DNA from: Verrucomicrobiota bacterium
Lineage (GTDB): Bacteria > Verrucomicrobiota > Verrucomicrobiia > Opitutales > Opitutaceae
Assembly (NCBI GenBank): GCA_016721945.1
Contig: JADKHC010000023.1
Location: 22,198 to 86,197 of the forward strand
Reading direction: 5' to 3'
DNA length: 64,000 nt
Both the position numbers and the translations under genes were made by a program. The notes beneath the pieces were generated by a model, which saw only the letters and a list, made by a program, of their open reading frames with translations, was not told the origin of the DNA and did no database searches. Positions 1 to 11,027 of this stretch are shown in pieces; the stretch's first letter is position 1, and each line of letters begins with the position of its first letter.

Positions 1-57
1 AAGGCCGAAGCCTCCGTAAAACAAGTGCACTATCTCGCACCCGAAGACGGCGAATAG
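1..57 (+). CDS. 3' end of an unidentified protein (partial)
   Basis: The window opens inside a reading frame that ends at a TAG at 55-57, leaving 18 residues that finish in LAPEDGE. It lies upstream of ybeY in the same direction. In many bacteria this place is taken by a PhoH or HD-domain gene, but 18 residues are too few to tell. The 200 bases between it and ybeY show no gene. Confidence 0.4.
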   Translation, partial: KAEASVKQVHYLAPEDGE

Positions 58-260
58 GTCGATTAAAAGTGGTCAAATTTTGACACAGCGCACCCAGCAC
101 CGAAGTTTAGTCAGGCACGCAAACTAACACAGCAGTTTGTAGAGAGAGGAAATCCAGCTCTAGCTCCGCATCAATCGCACCTCGTACGAGTTCACTTTTC
201 TCTTACTTTTCCGGCCTCGACTCGACTCACATCGCGGGCCAGCCTGCGCGCTGTTTTCTC

Positions 261-731
261 ATGTCCCGCGAGGTTCACATCCACACCGCCCACCCACGCC
301 TGAAGCTCGACAAAAAGGCCATCGCCTCCGTCGTGCAGACGCTGGACGACCACGCGGACAAATTTCTCGGCGGTTGTCCGTCGGGCGAACTCTCCATCGC
401 ATTCCTCACCGACAAGGCGCTCGCGCGCATCCACGCCGATTTTCTCGACGATCCGACGACGACCGATGTGATCACCTTCGAGGGCAACCCCAAGCTCGGC
501 AGCGCGGGCGAAATCTGCGTGTCAGCCGACACCGCCGCTCACTACGCCACCGAACACGGACGCATTTTTTCGGATGAACTCACGCTCTACGTCGTACACG
601 GTTGGTTGCACCTCGCCGGTTACGACGACCTGAAGCCAGAGAAAAAACGCCGCATGCGCGCCGCCGAAAAACGGGCAATCGGCCTGCTGGCAAAGGCCAA
701 GACCTTGCCACGCTTTTCGTTAAAATCCTGA
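261..731 (+). CDS. ybeY: Endoribonuclease YbeY (16S rRNA maturation)
   Basis: At 156 residues this is the usual length for YbeY, the metal-dependent RNase of 16S rRNA 3'-end maturation and ribosome quality control in the cytoplasm. The diagnostic segment reads HGWLHLAGYDD near residue 115, preceded by TTTDVITFEG and GEICVSAD, both typical of the fold. The family consensus is HGxLHLxGYDH, so the third zinc-ligand histidine is replaced here by Asp. Asp can bind metal, but this is a visible departure. The ATG at 261 gives a start immediately before the conserved N-terminus. Downstream is a short intergenic repeat and then an unrelated membrane-protein gene. Confidence 0.92.
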   Translation: MSREVHIHTAHPRLKLDKKAIASVVQTLDDHADKFLGGCPSGELSIAFLTDKALARIHADFLDDPTTTDVITFEGNPKLGSAGEICVSADTAAHYATEHGRIFSDELTLYVVHGWLHLAGYDDLKPEKKRRMRAAEKRAIGLLAKAKTLPRFSLKS

Positions 732-781
732 CAACGCACAGGACCGATAGGGGCCCATCCTTACCTCAGAAGTTTCACCGC

Positions 782-901
782 CGAGGTCGCAGAGAACGCA
801 GAGTCGTAAGCACAACGATGTATTTCTCCGTTCCAGCTTTCCAGAGTTCCAGATTAACACTCCCGCAATTCTGTCTCCGAGTCCTCAGCGTTCTCTGCGT
901 T
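782..901. repeat. Inverted intergenic repeat
   Basis: Two arms share the core CGCAGAGAACGC, one direct at 782-803 and one reversed at 880-901, in the 276-base gap between ybeY and the next gene. They could fold into a long imperfect hairpin. Arms of this wording recur between genes in several bacterial phyla (general knowledge). No ORF with coding character is seen in the gap. Confidence 0.55.
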
Positions 902-1006
902 AACTGTCTTTCCTAGACTGCCTAAAATTTCCTGTGCCTCCCTTCCCATCAAGGCCCCGGTTTTTCCGTGCGTTCGCCGCGCACTCGCCGCTAAAGTGCC
1001 CGCTTC

Positions 1007-1666
1007 ATGCCTGATTCGCTAACACCTTCTCGCTTCGCCCTTCTGCGTAATGCCTTTCTCTCAGGCTTCCTGCTGCTCGCCCCACTTTTTGTCACTTGCT
1101 GGGTGTTTCTTCTCCTCTTTGAAAACATCGGCGGTTTTTTCCGCCCCGTTTTGCTACCGTTCGTACCAGAACAACTGCGCGAATACGCCATCGTCTGGAA
1201 CATCCTCGCCACCGCGATCGTCATCGTCCTGATCACGCTCCTCGGCTATGTCTCGCGCTACGTGCTCGGGAAATATTTCGGCGGACTCGCCGAACGCTTC
1301 ATCCAGACGATTCCCGGAGTGAGCGGAGTGTACAACACCGTGAAGCAAATCGTCGCCACGTTCGGCACGCAAAACCGCAACCTCTTCAGTAAAGTTGTCC
1401 TCGTGGAATTCCCCCGCAAAGGCGCACACACCATCGGCTTTCTCACGAGCAAAGCCCAAGGCGAGGCCCAAGCCCGAGTCGGCAAGGAACTCTGGACCGT
1501 CTTCATTCCTACCACGCCCAACCCAACCGGTGGCTATCTACTCCTTATCCCCAAAGACGAAATCATCGAACTCGATATGAACGTAGGCGACGGCATGAAA
1601 CTCGTGATCTCCGGCGGCGCAGTAATCCCGCCCTGGAAGCCTACAGCAACTACTATCAACAACTAA
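1007..1666 (+). CDS. DUF502 family membrane protein
   Basis: A 219-residue protein with two strong transmembrane stretches, about residues 16-40 (FLSGFLLLAPLFVTCWVFLL) and 62-85 (IVWNILATAIVIVLITLLGY). They are followed by a soluble part with the DUF502 landmarks IPGVSGVYNTVKQ, VVLVEFPRKGAHTIGFLT and FIPTTPNPTGGYLLLIP. The family is inner-membrane and of unknown function. The ATG at 1007 is the first in frame and places the first helix close to the N-terminus. The gene stands alone, ending before an AT-poor hairpin. Confidence 0.88.
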   Translation: MPDSLTPSRFALLRNAFLSGFLLLAPLFVTCWVFLLLFENIGGFFRPVLLPFVPEQLREYAIVWNILATAIVIVLITLLGYVSRYVLGKYFGGLAERFIQTIPGVSGVYNTVKQIVATFGTQNRNLFSKVVLVEFPRKGAHTIGFLTSKAQGEAQARVGKELWTVFIPTTPNPTGGYLLLIPKDEIIELDMNVGDGMKLVISGGAVIPPWKPTATTINN

Positions 1667-1680
1667 CACTCGCCACAAAA

Positions 1681-1782
1681 TCTTTCTCTTTCCTCTTTAT
1701 CGTTCTCGTTCTCTTTCTCTTCCGTTAGAAACCGAACCCGTCGATCGAGAGAAAGACGAAAGATAAAGAGAACGAAGAAAGA
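1681..1782. repeat. Pyrimidine/purine inverted repeat
   Basis: A TTTCTCTTT/CGTTCTC-rich arm (1681-1721) is followed by a GAGAAAG/GATAAAGAGAACG-rich arm (1747-1782) that is nearly its reverse complement, so the transcript can form a long stem. It fills most of the gap between the DUF502 gene and the RecO-like gene. A related TTTCCTCGTTCTC stretch lies after ilvB near 32095. Confidence 0.5.
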
Positions 1783-1813
1783 TTCGAATTCAGGCGATAG
1801 TGTAAAACACCTC

Positions 1814-2431
1814 ATGGCAGGCCCGTCTCTCACCACCGATGTTCTGGTGCTGGCGAATCGACCGCCCGCTGACACTTTCCAGACCTTTACCGTGTTTTCT
1901 GCCGAACACGGATCATTGTTCGTCCTTCATCGTATCGCCAAAAAGAATACCAGCGGCACACTCGCTCTCGACCTATTTGACGAAGTCACACTCGGTCTCG
2001 AAACCGCAAATCAAGGCCAGACCTGGTTCGTCAGGGAGGCCCGCCTGATCACACGTCACACCGGTCTGGGGCGCAGCTACGAAACCTTGCAGGCCGCCTC
2101 CGCCCTCGCACGGTTGCTCGCCCGCAACACCGTGCCTGAAGAAAGTCGGGCCAAAGTTTATCTGCTGCTGCGTGAAGCGCTCGCCGTCCTCGCCGTGACG
2201 ACGCGCCCCGACATCGTGTATTTGAAATGTCTCTACCGCTTCGCCCGCGACGAGGGTTACCCAATCAAAGAACACTGGTTTCCTTCCCTGCCCGCAGCCG
2301 ATCGCGAAGCCGTCGCGACCTTGCTCAACCTGCCTGCCGCCGGGCAAACTGCCGAACCTTCACTCGTCGCCAAATTGCAGCATCGGCTCGAAGACTACCT
2401 GCGTGGCCACACGGAAATCCTGTTGGATTGA
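1814..2431 (+). CDS. recO: RecO-like DNA repair protein
   Basis: A 205-residue protein with an N-terminal beta-rich part (TFTVFSAEHGSLFVLHRIAKK, resembling the RecO OB fold) and a helical C-terminal part. The pattern from LGRSYETLQAASALARLLAR to the helix YLKCLYRFARDEGYP recalls RecO C-terminal helices. RecO loads RecA on gapped DNA with RecR. The four-cysteine zinc motif of many RecO proteins is absent, so identification rests on overall layout and length. The stop lies 32 bases before the helicase gene, so the two may be co-transcribed. Confidence 0.6.
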   Translation: MAGPSLTTDVLVLANRPPADTFQTFTVFSAEHGSLFVLHRIAKKNTSGTLALDLFDEVTLGLETANQGQTWFVREARLITRHTGLGRSYETLQAASALARLLARNTVPEESRAKVYLLLREALAVLAVTTRPDIVYLKCLYRFARDEGYPIKEHWFPSLPAADREAVATLLNLPAAGQTAEPSLVAKLQHRLEDYLRGHTEILLD

Positions 2432-2463
2432 CGCGCCCGCCTTCGCCCTAAAACGTCGCCGCC

Positions 2464-4941
2464 GTGGAATTTTCCCTCGATCAACGCACTGCCGCTCTCG
2501 GCGTCGGAGAGTTCGCGGGGTTCGTCATCGGTCCGCACGACAGCAGTGACGGCCCGCAGGGACTCTGGCGCGCCCAACTCGGCACGCATTGGCACCAACA
2601 GCTCCGCGCTCAGGTCGCGGATGTACCCACGGCGCAATTCGAGGTCGTGATCAACGGCCAGGTTTTTCATCGCGGGTGGACGCTCATGCTCAGCGGGCGC
2701 ATCGATCAGATCCTGCCCGGCAAGACCGGCCCAGTCCTCCGTGAAATCAAAACTGTCACGCGTCCGCTGCCGGCCGACGAAACCGAACTGCGTGCGGAGT
2801 ACCCGGAGTATTTCGCCCAACTCGCCACCTACCTTGCGCTCAGGGCTATTGCCGAACCTTCCTCCAAGCCACAAGGCGAACTCGTTTTTGTCGAGGTCGA
2901 CACCGGCCTGTCGCAAACCATCGAATTCTCTCCGGCCGATGAAAACGTTTTCCGCGTCCAGCTTGAACGCGTCGCCGAATTTCTGGACCTGAGACTCCGC
3001 TCGCGCGAGCGCCTGCAAACGCTGCGCTTCAGCCCTGCGTTTGCCGAATTGCGGCCAGGCCAGGAAACGGTGCAGGCCGAGCTCACCACCGCGTTGCGCA
3101 GCCGCCCAATCATTTTATTAGAGGCACCGACTGGTTTTGGTAAAACCGGCGTGGTGCTCGAATGCGCGTTGCAGCAGATGCACGAAGGCCGGTTCGAACG
3201 TCTCGTCTACCTCACGAGCAAAGCCACCGGCCAGCTTCATGTCGCCGAGACGCTTGCGCGCATGACCGCCCTGCCGGCCGGCGGCACCGGCGTTATGACG
3301 TGGCAGGTCCGCAACAAGCGCGAACATTGCATCCATACAAAGTACCATTGCTCGCGCGACGTCTGCCCGCACCTCGTGGACCTCGAACGTAAATGGCCCC
3401 GCAGCAGTCTTTCGCGTTTCTATCTTTTCAATAACGAACTGCGTGACATCGACACGTTGCGTGCCGCCGGTCGCTCCGCCTCGATCTGCCCCTACGAAAT
3501 CACCCGCGCCGCCCTCGCCTTCAACGACGCGTGGATTGGCGACTACAACTACGTTTTCTCGCCCGCCAGCCGCGGCCTGTTCGACAACCAACCCGGCTTC
3601 GATCCAGCGCGCTCGCTTCTCGTGATCGACGAAGCGCACAATCTGCCCTCCCGCGTCGCCGATGTGTATTCGCGTCGGTTCACTGCCGCTCTCGCCTCCG
3701 AAGTCGCCGGCGAACTGCATCGCAACCGCGTTCCCACCAAGCTCGCCCAAGCTTGGGATCACTGGACCCATTTCCTGTCGCAACTAAGCACCACCGACAA
3801 TCTCGCTCTCGCCGAAGAGGACGATGCGCGCCACCTCATGGAAATCGTTGCAGGCTTGATCAGCACCACGCCGCTCGACAGCACTGCGCTCGGACCGGAA
3901 ATCATGGAGCAGCTTTGGCAATTGCCCGCTTTCGCCGACGAACTCTCCAACGTCACGGTCCCACGCCTCTGGTGGAGCCCGCAGCCCGGCGAACTCGCCG
4001 CCACCTGCCTCGATGCCGCCGCCGCAATCGGTCCGACGCTGCGCAGCTTCGGCGCCGCCATCCTCGTCTCGGCCACGCTCACCCCAACCGATACGTTTGC
4101 CACCGCGTGCGGGCTGGATAACACGCCCAATCTCGAACCCGAACTACCAGCTAGCAACCCGGAACGTCTCGGCCGCCTTAACAAACGTGATACGCGCCAC
4201 CTCTACACGCAGCTCACCTCGGGAGCCGAACTATTAAAAATCGACGAAGCCGCCGCTAACTCGACTCCTGCCCTCGTGCAAGCCCACGCTCCCTGGCGCG
4301 ACCACGCCTACGATGTCGCGATCGACCTGCGGGTTGACACTTCCTACCAACAACGCACCCGTCATCACGCCACCACGGCGGCCACCGTGGCAAAACTGCA
4401 CGCCGCAGCCCGCGGACCCTGCGCGGTTTTCTTTTCGAGCTATCGTTACGCCGAAGCCATTCAGAATACCCTGCGTGATAGTGGCGCGCTCCTGCGCGTG
4501 GCTTTGCAGCCCCGCTTGCCCGATCTCGCCGCGCAAAACGCGTGGGTCGAGGCGTCCATGGCCGGTGCAGACGTTTTATTCTTAGTTCTTGGAAGTAGTT
4601 TCGCCGAAGGCATTGACCTGCTCGGCGGACGCCTCAGCCACGCCATGGTCGTCGGCCCCGCCCTGCCCGAGGTCAACCCGGTGCAAAAGGCAAGACTGGC
4701 AGAAGTTGCTCCCCTTGGCCGTGATGAAGCGTTTCGCCGCGTGTACCAGGCGCCCGGTATCCAAAAAGTGAATCAGGCACTCGGTCGTCTCGTGCGCGCA
4801 CCCGGACAGCAAGCGAAGGTGCTACTGCATTGCCGCCGCTTTGCCGAACCAAGCTATACCCGCCTGCTCGCTCCGGAATACCGGAAAGGCATCCAAGTCG
4901 GTTCAGACGAAGCACTGGCCACGTGGCTGGACAGGCCATAG
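2464..4941 (+). CDS. PD-(D/E)XK nuclease fused to Fe-S DinG/XPD-type helicase
   Basis: An 825-residue protein starting at GTG 2464. Residues about 60-150 carry a RecB/Cas4-type nuclease signature: GRID, then LREIKTV (the D...ExK core), then a Q-A-x-Y element (AQLATYLAL). A superfamily-2 helicase follows: Walker A EAPTGFGKTG near residue 222, four cysteines typical of an iron-sulfur domain (CIHTKYHC, CPH, ICPYE), the DEAH box VIDEAHNLPSR near 388, and the C-terminal motif VNQALGRLVRAPG. DinG/XPD enzymes unwind DNA 5'-3'. A nuclease in the same chain suggests a role in processing D-loops, R-loops or replication intermediates (inference). Confidence 0.88.
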   Translation: MEFSLDQRTAALGVGEFAGFVIGPHDSSDGPQGLWRAQLGTHWHQQLRAQVADVPTAQFEVVINGQVFHRGWTLMLSGRIDQILPGKTGPVLREIKTVTRPLPADETELRAEYPEYFAQLATYLALRAIAEPSSKPQGELVFVEVDTGLSQTIEFSPADENVFRVQLERVAEFLDLRLRSRERLQTLRFSPAFAELRPGQETVQAELTTALRSRPIILLEAPTGFGKTGVVLECALQQMHEGRFERLVYLTSKATGQLHVAETLARMTALPAGGTGVMTWQVRNKREHCIHTKYHCSRDVCPHLVDLERKWPRSSLSRFYLFNNELRDIDTLRAAGRSASICPYEITRAALAFNDAWIGDYNYVFSPASRGLFDNQPGFDPARSLLVIDEAHNLPSRVADVYSRRFTAALASEVAGELHRNRVPTKLAQAWDHWTHFLSQLSTTDNLALAEEDDARHLMEIVAGLISTTPLDSTALGPEIMEQLWQLPAFADELSNVTVPRLWWSPQPGELAATCLDAAAAIGPTLRSFGAAILVSATLTPTDTFATACGLDNTPNLEPELPASNPERLGRLNKRDTRHLYTQLTSGAELLKIDEAAANSTPALVQAHAPWRDHAYDVAIDLRVDTSYQQRTRHHATTAATVAKLHAAARGPCAVFFSSYRYAEAIQNTLRDSGALLRVALQPRLPDLAAQNAWVEASMAGADVLFLVLGSSFAEGIDLLGGRLSHAMVVGPALPEVNPVQKARLAEVAPLGRDEAFRRVYQAPGIQKVNQALGRLVRAPGQQAKVLLHCRRFAEPSYTRLLAPEYRKGIQVGSDEALATWLDRP

Positions 4942-5067
4942 CAAGGGCCGAACCGCGAGCGTTCCTCCAATTTCATTCATAGTGTTATGAGCAATTTGTA
5001 AAAGCGGCGGGTTAGTCGCTGGGGTATTTGCCTTACTCAAAGGCGTTCTTAGCGATTTGAGCAAATT

Positions 5068-7222
<2,155 letters not shown>

Positions 7223-7283
7223 TCTACCTCCAAGCCGTGACGATGCATTTGAAGCATAATCTTCAGCGAGGAGTGAGGTGAAG

Positions 7284-7363
7284 AAGGTGGAGCCCGATGT
7301 CCCCATCGGGCTTGATCGAAGCCGCTCGCAGAACAGCCTGTTGGGGACAACGGGCTCCACCTT
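7284..7363. repeat. Hairpin repeat (GGAGCCCGATGTCCCC type), inverted pair
   Basis: The left arm contains the perfect hairpin AGCCCGATG-TCCC-CATCGGGCT (7291-7312). An inverted copy of AAGGTGGAGCCCGTTGTCCCC lies at 7342-7363. The same hairpin, split by an IS element, is found after accA near 28.0 and 29.3 kb, so this is a dispersed repeat that may act as a transcription end. It occupies the middle of the 291-base gap between the two SGNH genes. Confidence 0.7.
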
Positions 7364-7513
7364 CAACTTGACCGCTGCGCATGAGCCCGTTCGGCAAACT
7401 CAGGACCCTAGGCCCTCCGAACGACGCTTCAATTCACCCCACCCAGTATTCTCCGCAGGCAGCTCCACCACTTCACAAACCCAGAACAAGATCCCCGTTA
7501 CTTATACCGAACC

Positions 7514-9217
7514 ATGATCCACCGCTTTTCCACCCTCTGCTCTGCTGTCATTATTTGTCTAGGATTAGCTGGCTGCGGTGGCGGCGACTCTTCGAATACC
7601 CCAAGCTCATCCTCCAGTTCGTCCTCTTCAAGCAGCAGCTCTTCGAGTTCCAGCTCATCGTCGAGTTCGAGTTCATCCAGCTCATCCTCGAGTTCCAGCA
7701 GTTCGTCGTCGAGCAGTTCAAGTTCGAGCTCCAGCTCTAGTTCCAGTAGCTCGTCCAGTTCGTCTTCAAGCAGCAGCTCCTCCAGCAGCGGCGGCACGAT
7801 CCCAATCGGCGCCTTGGCTCCCTACTTTCATACCAGTTTTTCAGGGATGCTCCATGCAGACACCGAGCCCGACGAAGGCGCGATCCCGGCCGACGGGCGA
7901 ACCTACCGGGGCTCCATCAAGCCCTTGAATCAAGAATCCGTGGCTGGCGTGCAATTTCTCTTGGGCAACCTAACCACTCACCAGGTCCGTGGGGCAAAAA
8001 TGCTGATGGGCATCGCATCGGTCGTGAATTCAGATCAGGTCCCGACGAACAGCGGTGTGACCAACAACGCCATCACCGGAAACCCACACACCGGCTGGGT
8101 GCAGGTAAAAATCGACGGCGCGGCGGATCTTCCCGTGGACGCAGACCCCGACGGCACCGGCCTGGCCTGGACGGATCTCATTGCCTTCAGTCCGACCTTC
8201 ATGCCCGGCGATGGCGAAATCGTCTGGCGCCTCTGGGTGCCGAACCGCGCCACCGCACCTTACGCGCACACGTTTTCGAGCAACCTTCTATTCGGCGAGC
8301 TCTCCGCACTCCGAGGTCTGGCGATGTTCCATGTGGACGTGCTGCAGTTGATCACCTACCAAAACGACAGTTGGATGTATTACGGTTATGCAAACAGCGA
8401 TGCCGTCACGAATCCAGCCGTAGCCACCACCTGGACGACCACACCGACACCTCCAAATCACTTCGATGCGTATAGCAAATCCTACGTGACCGCCACGCCG
8501 GTCCTCGGCTACCGCTGGAAAGCCACCCGCAATCTCCCGGTCATCGAATTTGTGGGCGACTCCATTGCTGTGGGTTATGGCGATCACGAGCAGATTGTCA
8601 GTGTGGACGGGGTGCCTGGGCGCATGATTCGCGCGCTCGGCTCCGGTACCAACGCCCAATTTACATTTAACAACTTCGGACAGTCCGGCTATACGCCCGA
8701 ACAATATCTGGCGCGGTGGAAAGGACTGGCCTACGCCGATCTCACCGGCGCGACTGCGATGGTCTACAGCATCTATTCGCCCAATGGCTTTGCCGATGGC
8801 GTACACACCACTCAGGCCCGCATCGATGAAATGAAACAAGCCTGCCTCGCAGCCGAACAAGCCGCCCACGACTTAGGCCGCATATTTATTCCCATGTTCA
8901 TTACCGGAACCAATATGAACCTACTAAATCCAAACACCGCTAGGGACGGTTGGTCACACGATAGCACCGATCTGGTAAAAAATCTGTTGGACTGGGCCAA
9001 GACACGTTACGGGAACCAACTCCTAGACATCCACGACGTGGTCCAAGATTCGAAAACAAAAGGACCAGCCATGCAGAATGGTATGACCGGCACCCCCAGT
9101 TACACGGACGACCAGACTCACCCCAACACGCTCGGCTACGACACACTCGGGGCCAGAGCCGTCGCGTTATTTCCCACGGTCTACGCCAACGCTCGCGCCG
9201 CCCAAGCCCGTCCTTGA
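7514..9217 (+). CDS. Poly-serine SGNH/GDSL hydrolase lipoprotein (copy 2)
   Basis: A 567-residue intact paralogue of the preceding broken gene. Residues 1-20 are a lipoprotein signal with lipobox LGLAGC followed by GGGD. About 60 serines follow, then a beta-rich N-terminal domain (GTIPIGALAPYFHTSFSG onward). The C-terminal SGNH domain has block I FVGDSIAVGY (nucleophile Ser), a TGTN element that may be block III, and DDQTHPNTLGYDTLG with the catalytic Asp/His. The serine linker would hold the enzyme away from the outer membrane. Poly-serine linkers are known from carbohydrate-active enzymes of aquatic polysaccharide degraders, so an acetyl- or other esterase on plant polysaccharide is likely. 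The substrate is unknown. Confidence 0.85.
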   Translation: MIHRFSTLCSAVIICLGLAGCGGGDSSNTPSSSSSSSSSSSSSSSSSSSSSSSSSSSSSSSSSSSSSSSSSSSSSSSSSSSSSSSSSSSSSSGGTIPIGALAPYFHTSFSGMLHADTEPDEGAIPADGRTYRGSIKPLNQESVAGVQFLLGNLTTHQVRGAKMLMGIASVVNSDQVPTNSGVTNNAITGNPHTGWVQVKIDGAADLPVDADPDGTGLAWTDLIAFSPTFMPGDGEIVWRLWVPNRATAPYAHTFSSNLLFGELSALRGLAMFHVDVLQLITYQNDSWMYYGYANSDAVTNPAVATTWTTTPTPPNHFDAYSKSYVTATPVLGYRWKATRNLPVIEFVGDSIAVGYGDHEQIVSVDGVPGRMIRALGSGTNAQFTFNNFGQSGYTPEQYLARWKGLAYADLTGATAMVYSIYSPNGFADGVHTTQARIDEMKQACLAAEQAAHDLGRIFIPMFITGTNMNLLNPNTARDGWSHDSTDLVKNLLDWAKTRYGNQLLDIHDVVQDSKTKGPAMQNGMTGTPSYTDDQTHPNTLGYDTLGARAVALFPTVYANARAAQARP

Positions 9218-9358
9218 ACTGCGCAAACAATCGCGACTATCTGCGCCAAGGAGCCCTTTCGTTGCCATGTGTGTTGGCGCTTGATCAGGGTTCAGCAGGC
9301 GAACCAGTTCTCATTCTAGCAATTAAGTCTGCGCCCGTTTGGCCGATGAACAGGTAGA

Positions 9359-10210
9359 ATGACTGTCACCAGCCCAAAGACCGCAGAACTGCTGCAGCTG
9401 GCCCAAAAGCTTCCGGCATCGCCACATATTCTATTAAAGCTCAGTACTTTAATAGATAACCTGAACTGCAGTTTAGAGGATATCGCCGTGCTCCTGCGCC
9501 GCGATGCCACGCTCGCCGCCCGCATCATTCGCATCAGCAACAGCGCCATCTATGGCAGCGAGGCCTCGATTGCCTCCGTTGAAGAAGCTGTCGGCAGGGT
9601 CGGTTTTTCCGAGGTTTACCGGCTCACCGGTCTGGCTGCCGCCGCCCAACTCGCCAGCGAACATCTACCTTTCTACGGCCACAATGGCCTCCAATTGCGC
9701 GACAACACGCTCATCACTGCGCTCGCGGTCGAGGTGCTCGCGCGTCACGCCCGCATGGAATCCCGCGCCGCCTACGCCACTGCACTTCTGCGTTCTATGG
9801 GGAAACTCGTGCTCGATCGGTTCGTGAAAATTCATCTCACGCCGATGCAGCACTTCAATCGCTCCGGCGTGCCCACGTTGCTTACCTGGGAAGAAAAAAT
9901 GCTGGGCTGCAACAATCCCAACGTGGCCGCGCTCGTGCTCGAATCCTGGCACTTCCCTGCTTCGATCACCGAACCCATCAAACAGCACTATTTGATCGAG
10001 CCGCCCACGGGTGAGCATACGCGTGTGACACTTCTGCTCAATCTCGCGAGTGGCATTGCCTGCGACCTCGGCTTTCCATTGCCCGGCGAGGCTAACTATT
10101 GGGAGCTGACCGACGAAAAAATCGCCGCCGCCGGTCTCACCGGAATAGACTTTGATGCCGTCGGCGACGAAGCGTTAACCGCCTTCGACGCCATGCGCGA
10201 TTCGCTCTGA
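9359..10210 (+). CDS. HDOD-domain signalling protein
   Basis: A 283-residue protein that is almost entirely an HDOD domain. It has the typical opening KLPASPHILLKL, the helix SLEDIAVLLRRDATLAARIIRISNS (in pieces), ASVEEAVGRVGFSEV, and the hallmark ending VAALVLESWHFPASITEPIKQHY. HDOD proteins lack the HD metal site and serve as regulators in signalling, motility or competence. There is no receiver or GGDEF domain. It converges on lpxA with only about 20 bases between the stops. Confidence 0.88.
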   Translation: MTVTSPKTAELLQLAQKLPASPHILLKLSTLIDNLNCSLEDIAVLLRRDATLAARIIRISNSAIYGSEASIASVEEAVGRVGFSEVYRLTGLAAAAQLASEHLPFYGHNGLQLRDNTLITALAVEVLARHARMESRAAYATALLRSMGKLVLDRFVKIHLTPMQHFNRSGVPTLLTWEEKMLGCNNPNVAALVLESWHFPASITEPIKQHYLIEPPTGEHTRVTLLLNLASGIACDLGFPLPGEANYWELTDEKIAAAGLTGIDFDAVGDEALTAFDAMRDSL

Positions 10211-10231
10211 GCCAGACATGCAGAAATCAGC

Positions 10232-11020
10232 CTACCTGGGGGCCCAGGCCGCGTTACGCTTGCGCCGAATCTGCTCGAAACCAGCGTGCTGAAACTCTGC
10301 CGAACCAGCCGCCGGATGCTCGGCCAGCCGCTCCAGCGCCTGCGAACGATTCAGGCCGTCACGATAGAGAATACGAAAGATCTGCCGAATGTTATTCATC
10401 TGCTCCGGCGTGTAGCCGTTGCGCTCGAGACCGACCTTATTGATCGTGCGTACTGTGGCCGGCGAACCGTCGATGATGAAAAACGGCGGCACGTCCTGCA
10501 CGACTTTCGCGGCACCACCGATCATCGAGTGTTTACCGATGCGGCAAAACTGATGCACACCGCCAAACGCGGCGATCAACGCGTGATCCTCCACTTCAAC
10601 ATGACCGGCCAGCCCGGCATAATTACTCATGATGATGTGATTACCCAAAATGCACTCGTGGGCCACATGCGTGTAGGCCAACAACAAGTTGTCAGAGCCA
10701 AGCACGGTATTATCGCCATCCATGGTCGCTGCGTGCACGCTCACGTACTCGCGGAAAACATTGCGGTCGCCGATGCGCACACCGGGGTTGCCGCCCTTGT
10801 ATTTCAGGTCCTGGGTTTTCGCGCCGATGCAGGCGAAAGGGAAAACTTGGCAATCGCGGCCGAGCACCGTGTTGCCTTCGACGGCGGCATGGTGATGGAG
10901 CTTGGTTCCGGCTCCGAGATGGACGCCGGGGCCGACGTAGGCGAGTGCACCGATTTCGACGCCTTCGCCCAACTCGGCTGTTTTATCCACAACCGCGGAG
11001 GGATGAATCACAGTGGCCAT
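10232..11020 (-). CDS. lpxA: Acyl-ACP--UDP-GlcNAc O-acyltransferase LpxA
   Basis: First enzyme of lipid A synthesis; transfers a 3-hydroxyacyl chain to UDP-GlcNAc in the cytoplasm. The sequence begins MATVIHPSAVVDKTAELGEG and shows left-handed hexapeptide repeats, the catalytic-His region LAYTHVAHECILGNHIIMSN, and a C-terminal helical part (LERNGYTPEQMNNIRQIFRILY). A longer start at 11047 would overlap lpxC by 20 bases. The inner ATG at 11020 fits the family N-terminus and leaves a 7-base gap, so I prefer it. It forms an operon with lpxC/fabZ upstream and implies an LPS-bearing outer membrane. Confidence 0.95.
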   Translation of the reverse strand: MATVIHPSAVVDKTAELGEGVEIGALAYVGPGVHLGAGTKLHHHAAVEGNTVLGRDCQVFPFACIGAKTQDLKYKGGNPGVRIGDRNVFREYVSVHAATMDGDNTVLGSDNLLLAYTHVAHECILGNHIIMSNYAGLAGHVEVEDHALIAAFGGVHQFCRIGKHSMIGGAAKVVQDVPPFFIIDGSPATVRTINKVGLERNGYTPEQMNNIRQIFRILYRDGLNRSQALERLAEHPAAGSAEFQHAGFEQIRRKRNAAWAPR

Positions 11021-11027
11021 GGTTCGC

